Below are positions 7,279-9,670 of a DNA stretch of 9,670 nucleotides, piece after piece. This DNA comes from Hyphomicrobiales bacterium. Lineage in GTDB: Bacteria; Pseudomonadota; Alphaproteobacteria; Rhizobiales; Beijerinckiaceae. Both the position numbers and the translations under genes were made by a program. The first letter of the stretch is position 1. Each line of letters starts with the position of its first letter. The stretch spans positions 1-9,670 of the forward strand of contig JAGWKJ010000069.1 in the NCBI GenBank assembly GCA_028865375.1, read 5' to 3'. The notes under the pieces are model-generated. The model did no database searches. It worked only from the letters and a program-made list of their open reading frames with translations, and had not been told where the DNA came from.

Positions 7279-7350
7279 CGATGCGCCGCACCCCGCCGTC
7301 GCGCCGTCCCGGGAGGAGAGCGCGCGCGGCGGGCGCGGCGGCGGTCCCGG

Positions 7351-8607
7351 TCAGGTCGGCCAAGTCATCTTGCAGCCGGATTGCTCCACCGTGCCGGCGA
7401 GATCGACGCCCTTCTCGACCGACGACACCTTGAAGAAGTCGTCCGGCGCCGAGCCTTGGCCCTGCGCCGTGCCGACGTAGAGGTCGCCGATCAGTTGGTT
7501 CTGTCCGGCGCGATAGAACGCCCCGTCGGGCATCAGCGCCACTTCCGGCGGCAGCTTGAAGCCCTGCAGCGCCTTGGCCATCTTTACGGCTTCGAGCGAC
7601 TTCGCGCCTTCGGCGCCGAAATAGCAGGTCCATGCGGACACGAAGCCGAACCAATGGCGCGCCGTGGGCACGCGGCCGGTGCGCTTCTTGATCGCGGCGA
7701 CGAAGTCGGCGACGTGCGGTACGCCCGGCTGGTTCCAGTACCATTCCATGACCCAAGTGCCGATGCGGGCCTCCGGCGGGATGCCTTCGAGCGCTTCCAT
7801 TTCCTGCTGCGAGCCGGCGATGTGGAGCTTCTTGTCGAGGCCGAACTGCACCGCCTGCTTCAGGCAGTTGATCATGTCGTCGCCCTGTACGAGCAGCACG
7901 AGCACGTCGGGGTTGGCGGCCTGCGCCTTGATGAGGTTGGCGGAGAAGTCCGTCGTGCCCAGCGGCGTCAGGTCGGCGCCGAGCGTCTCGCCGCCGAGCG
8001 CCTTGTTGGCGTTCTGCATCCCGGCCTGCAGTGCATGGCCGAACAGGTAATCGGGCGTGATGTAATACCACTTCTTGCCGTATTTCGTGGCCAGCGTCTT
8101 GGCGACCGCGTTGGCTTCCATCTGCGTGGTGTTGCAGACGCGGAACACGTTCCAGTGGCAATTGGCGCCGGTGATGGCGTCAGCGTGGCCGCCGGGCACG
8201 ACGTGCAGCACGCCCTTCTGGCTCGATACGCCGGCCATCGCGGCGGCGAGCGCCGAGTTCACGTTGCCGAGCAGGAAGTTCACTTTGTCTCGGTCGATCA
8301 GCTTGTTGGCCTTCTGCACCGCGGTGCCGGCGTCGCCGCTGGTCGAATCCTCGGCGATCAATTCGACCTGCCGGCCGAGGATGCCGCCTTGGGCGTTGAT
8401 GAGTTCGATGGCGTATTTGACGCCGTCCAGCTCGTTCTTGCCCGGCGCGGCGTATGTGCCGGTGACGGGATTGTCGAGGCCGATCTTCACCGTGTCGGCC
8501 GCGCGCGCGGTCCTCACGAACGGGCCGGCCACCTGAGCGGCGCCGAGCGCCAATCCGCCGGCGATGAGGTCGCGCCGCCGCAGCGGCGGAAGCTTGATGT
8601 CGGTCAT
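7351..8607 (-). CDS. livK: Branched-chain amino acid type ABC transporter substrate-binding protein (LivK-like)
   Basis: A 418-residue periplasmic binding protein (Peripla_BP_6 family) that captures the ligand and hands it to LivHM. The start ATG 8605-8607 has GGGAGGA 4 bases upstream. The N-terminus carries a Tat-like signal, LRRRDLIAGG (residues 9-18), a hydrophobic stretch, and a probable cleavage after ARA (36). The mature protein starts DTVKIGLDNPVTG, the normal first strand of the family, followed by LDGVKYAIELINAQGGILGR (60-79), LGNVNSALAAAMA (113-125) in the ligand-binding area, and YYITPDYLFGHAL (181-193). Cys150 and Cys158, and a C-terminal SGCKMTWPT, could form disulfides. The ligand cannot be read: members of this family carry amino acids, urea, amides or aromatic acids. 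First gene of the operon, divergent from the plus-strand genes. Confidence 0.92.
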   Translation of the reverse strand: MTDIKLPPLRRRDLIAGGLALGAAQVAGPFVRTARAADTVKIGLDNPVTGTYAAPGKNELDGVKYAIELINAQGGILGRQVELIAEDSTSGDAGTAVQKANKLIDRDKVNFLLGNVNSALAAAMAGVSSQKGVLHVVPGGHADAITGANCHWNVFRVCNTTQMEANAVAKTLATKYGKKWYYITPDYLFGHALQAGMQNANKALGGETLGADLTPLGTTDFSANLIKAQAANPDVLVLLVQGDDMINCLKQAVQFGLDKKLHIAGSQQEMEALEGIPPEARIGTWVMEWYWNQPGVPHVADFVAAIKKRTGRVPTARHWFGFVSAWTCYFGAEGAKSLEAVKMAKALQGFKLPPEVALMPDGAFYRAGQNQLIGDLYVGTAQGQGSAPDDFFKVSSVEKGVDLAGTVEQSGCKMTWPT

Positions 8608-8611
8608 GCAG

Positions 8612-8618
8612 TCCTCCC
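8612..8618 (-). promoter_or_regulatory. Strong Shine-Dalgarno site of livK
   Basis: Reads GGGAGGA on the minus strand, 4 bases before ATG 8605-8607. It is the best ribosome binding site in the transporter operon and confirms the start placed directly before the Tat-like signal. Confidence 0.75.
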
Positions 8619-8660
8619 TTTCCGCCTCTGGGGCGGCGCGCCGTCTCGCGCTTGGATCGA

Positions 8661-8688
8661 AGCATAGGGGCTGGGGATCGTGGCGCAA
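8661..8688 (-). promoter_or_regulatory. Candidate promoter of the liv operon
   Basis: On the minus strand TTGCGC (8683-8688) and TATGCT (8661-8666) are separated by 16 bases, matching 3/6 and 4/6 of the housekeeping consensus. Transcription would start near 8654, leaving about 47 bases before livK. It is the most AT-rich spot of the gap. Unproven, but spacing and position are sensible. Confidence 0.4.
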
Positions 8689-8715
8689 GCCCATTTCTCG
8701 GGCTGTGGGATTTGC
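8685..8715. repeat. Imperfect inverted repeat overlapping the liv -35 box (candidate operator)
   Basis: GCAA-G-CCCA (8685-8693) is mirrored by TGGG-AT-TTGC (8706-8715): eight paired bases with one small mismatch or bulge and a 12-base centre. A nested 5-base pair AGCCC (8688-8692) / GGGCT (8700-8704) lies inside. It overlaps the proposed -35 element, where a repressor or activator could act. No regulator gene is in the window. Confidence 0.3.
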
Positions 8716-8737
8716 CGACCGCGCCGCGGACAGACGC

Positions 8738-8766
8738 TTGACGCCGATACGCGCCGGCCGCACGTT
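8738..8766 (+). promoter_or_regulatory. Weak candidate promoter for the secreted protein / RNase T2 pair
   Basis: TTGACG (8738-8743) matches 5/6 of the -35 consensus. After 17 bases CACGTT (8761-8766) is a poor -10 (2/6). The start of transcription would be near 8773, some 20 bases before the ATG. No clear Shine-Dalgarno site precedes ATG 8796, so a short leader is plausible but unproven. Confidence 0.25.
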
Positions 8767-8795
8767 GCCCGCCTCCTCCGAATCCGGATCGCGCC

Positions 8796-9311
8796 ATGGC
8801 CTTTCCCGCCTTGAAATCGAAGTTGGCGATTCTCGCCGTCGCGGCGGCGGCGTTCGCGGCGGCCGCCGCGCCGGCATTCGCGCGCCCCATCGTGCCGGCC
8901 GAAAAGCGCGTCGGCGCCTGGACCGGAATCGTGCCCGCTTGCGACGATCCCGGAATCCTGTCGACCGTGCAATATCGCTTCGCACAAAAGGAGCGCGAAT
9001 TCTGGTCGTCGAGCGCGGCGATCGCCGGCTTCGACCGCGTGCGCCAGACGTCGTTCCGCCCCTTCGGCGCCGACCTGATTCCGCGCCGCTATTGCGCCGC
9101 CCGGGCGACGCTCGCCGACGGGCGCAGGACGGCCGCGTTTTTCGTGATCGGCGAGGATCTCGGGACGATCGGGTGGGGGCCGGGCGTCGAGTTATGCCTG
9201 CCGGCGTACGACCACGATTATGCCTACGCCCCGGCGTGCCGGATCGTGAGGGCGGGTCATGCGCCGCCCCCGCACGACGAGCGCGCAGAAAACGAGCGGG
9301 CGCGCTATTGA
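8796..9311 (+). CDS. Secreted four-cysteine protein of unknown function
   Basis: A 171-residue protein. Residues 1-29 are a clear Sec signal peptide (positive start with two Lys, a long Ala-rich core, cleavage after AFA), so it is periplasmic or secreted. The mature part has four cysteines (49, 100, 134, 148), enough for two disulfides. Notable blocks are CDDPGILSTVQYRFAQKEREFW (49-70), IPRRYCAARATLADGRR (95-111), FFVIGEDLGTIGWGPGVELCLPAYD (115-139) and YAYAPACR (142-149). The tail (about 155-171) is charged and low in structure. I recognise the pattern as one found in other alphaproteobacterial hypothetical proteins but know no named domain or function. Its stop overlaps the RNase T2 start by 4 bases (TTGA), so the two are probably made together, and it may help fold, deliver or restrain the nuclease; that is inference. 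The start ATG has no obvious ribosome binding site. Confidence 0.85.
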   Translation: MAFPALKSKLAILAVAAAAFAAAAAPAFARPIVPAEKRVGAWTGIVPACDDPGILSTVQYRFAQKEREFWSSSAAIAGFDRVRQTSFRPFGADLIPRRYCAARATLADGRRTAAFFVIGEDLGTIGWGPGVELCLPAYDHDYAYAPACRIVRAGHAPPPHDERAENERARY

Positions 9312-9670
9312 CGCCGCCCGCGTTCTTCGCGCTGCCGCGCCGCGCCATGGGCTTGGTCGCCGGCGCATTGGCGCTGATGGTCTCGTTTGCGGCGCCCGCC
9401 CAAGCCTATTGCCTGCTGGGCTTCGGCGCCGATTGCGCGACGCAGGCGCCGGCTTCCGCGGCGCCGACCGATGCGGCGGACGCGCCGTCGGGCGACGGTT
9501 TCGACTTCTACGTGCTGGCGCTGTCGTGGTCGCCGGGCTTTTGCGACACCGGCGGCGACCGCAAGGGCGGGGCGCAATGCGCGTCGGGCGCCGGGCTCGG
9601 CTTCGTCGTGCACGGCTTGTGGCCGCAGCTCCAGCACGGCTATCCGGCCAGTTGCAGCGACGGCCGGTTT
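9308..9670 (+). CDS. Secreted ribonuclease T2 family protein, N-terminal part (cut by window edge)
   Basis: The first 121 residues of an RNase T2 enzyme, which cleaves RNA via 2',3'-cyclic phosphates in the periplasm or outside the cell. The family landmarks are FDFYVLALSWSPGFC (65-79) and the first catalytic site FVVHGLWPQ (99-107), whose His102 is the catalytic histidine. The second site (CAS II) lies beyond the right edge. TTG 9308-9310 is the likely start: it overlaps the previous stop (TTGA) and has a purine-rich GAGCGGG upstream. ATG 9347-9349 would also leave a signal peptide (MGLVAGALALMVSFAAPAQA) but has no binding site. A short Ala/Pro/Asp-rich linker (about 44-64) joins the signal to the domain. 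Cys35 is not a lipobox, because Tyr precedes it. Confidence 0.93.
   Translation, partial: MTPPAFFALPRRAMGLVAGALALMVSFAAPAQAYCLLGFGADCATQAPASAAPTDAADAPSGDGFDFYVLALSWSPGFCDTGGDRKGGAQCASGAGLGFVVHGLWPQLQHGYPASCSDGRF

Noticed and set aside
5518..7433. Two long plus-strand frames (5518-6435 and 6366-7433) rich in Arg, Glu, His and Gln
   Set aside because: Antisense images of the hydrophobic LivM and LivH genes. The composition is the complement of membrane protein codons, and no motif is present.
8622..8636. Small hairpin in the livK leader (CCGCC / GGCGG with 5-base loop) as a riboswitch or attenuator
   Set aside because: Only five base pairs in a 47-base leader, with no leader peptide and no known riboswitch fold. 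It does not cover the ribosome site.
7201..8667. A 488-codon plus-strand frame opposite livK
   Set aside because: Same effect as above. The opposite strand has a complete binding protein with signal peptide and ribosome site.
8180..8987. Minus-strand frames across the livK start and the divergent gap
   Set aside because: Out of frame with livK, Arg-rich, and opposite the signal peptide gene at 8796. No support for a real gene.

Overview
The window is very GC-rich, roughly 70% by eye. It is dense with genes and lacks tRNA, rRNA, CRISPR, insertion sequences and phage genes. GC-rich codon use, the xseB-dxs pair, a Tat-type LivK signal and the DUF1007/NicO pair all suggest an alphaproteobacterium, probably a Rhizobiales- or Rhodospirillales-like soil or water bacterium. 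I cannot name the genus.

Twelve genes are supported. Ten lie on the minus strand, from 8607 down to the left edge. Reading in the direction of transcription, the first block (8607 to 3951) is a complete five-gene branched-chain amino acid type (HAAT family) ABC importer in canonical order: livK (binding protein), livH and livM (permeases), livG and livF (ATPases). A strong GC hairpin separates livK from livH. The downstream four genes overlap by 4 bases at every junction. The second block (3870 to 1) is xseB (exonuclease VII small subunit) and dxs (first enzyme of the MEP isoprenoid pathway). These are followed by three genes again chained by 4-base overlaps: a short divergent ZnuA-like metal-binding protein, a DUF1007 periplasmic protein, and the start of a NicO-family nickel/cobalt transporter that runs off the left edge.

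On the plus strand, from 8796 to the right edge, there is a two-gene unit transcribed away from livK. It contains a secreted four-cysteine protein of unknown function and, overlapping it by 4 bases, the N-terminal part of a secreted RNase T2. The 188-base divergent gap (8608-8795) holds a candidate livK promoter, an imperfect inverted repeat that could be an operator, and a weak promoter for the plus-strand genes.

Most of this is ordinary metabolism and transport. The parts most worth a second look are dxs coupled to a metal-handling gene set whose binding protein seems to lack the usual zinc ligands, and the unknown secreted protein coupled to RNase T2. Seven of the ten same-strand junctions are 4-base overlaps, three of them TTGA, and only half of the genes appear to start with ATG. 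No gap between genes exceeds 200 bases.
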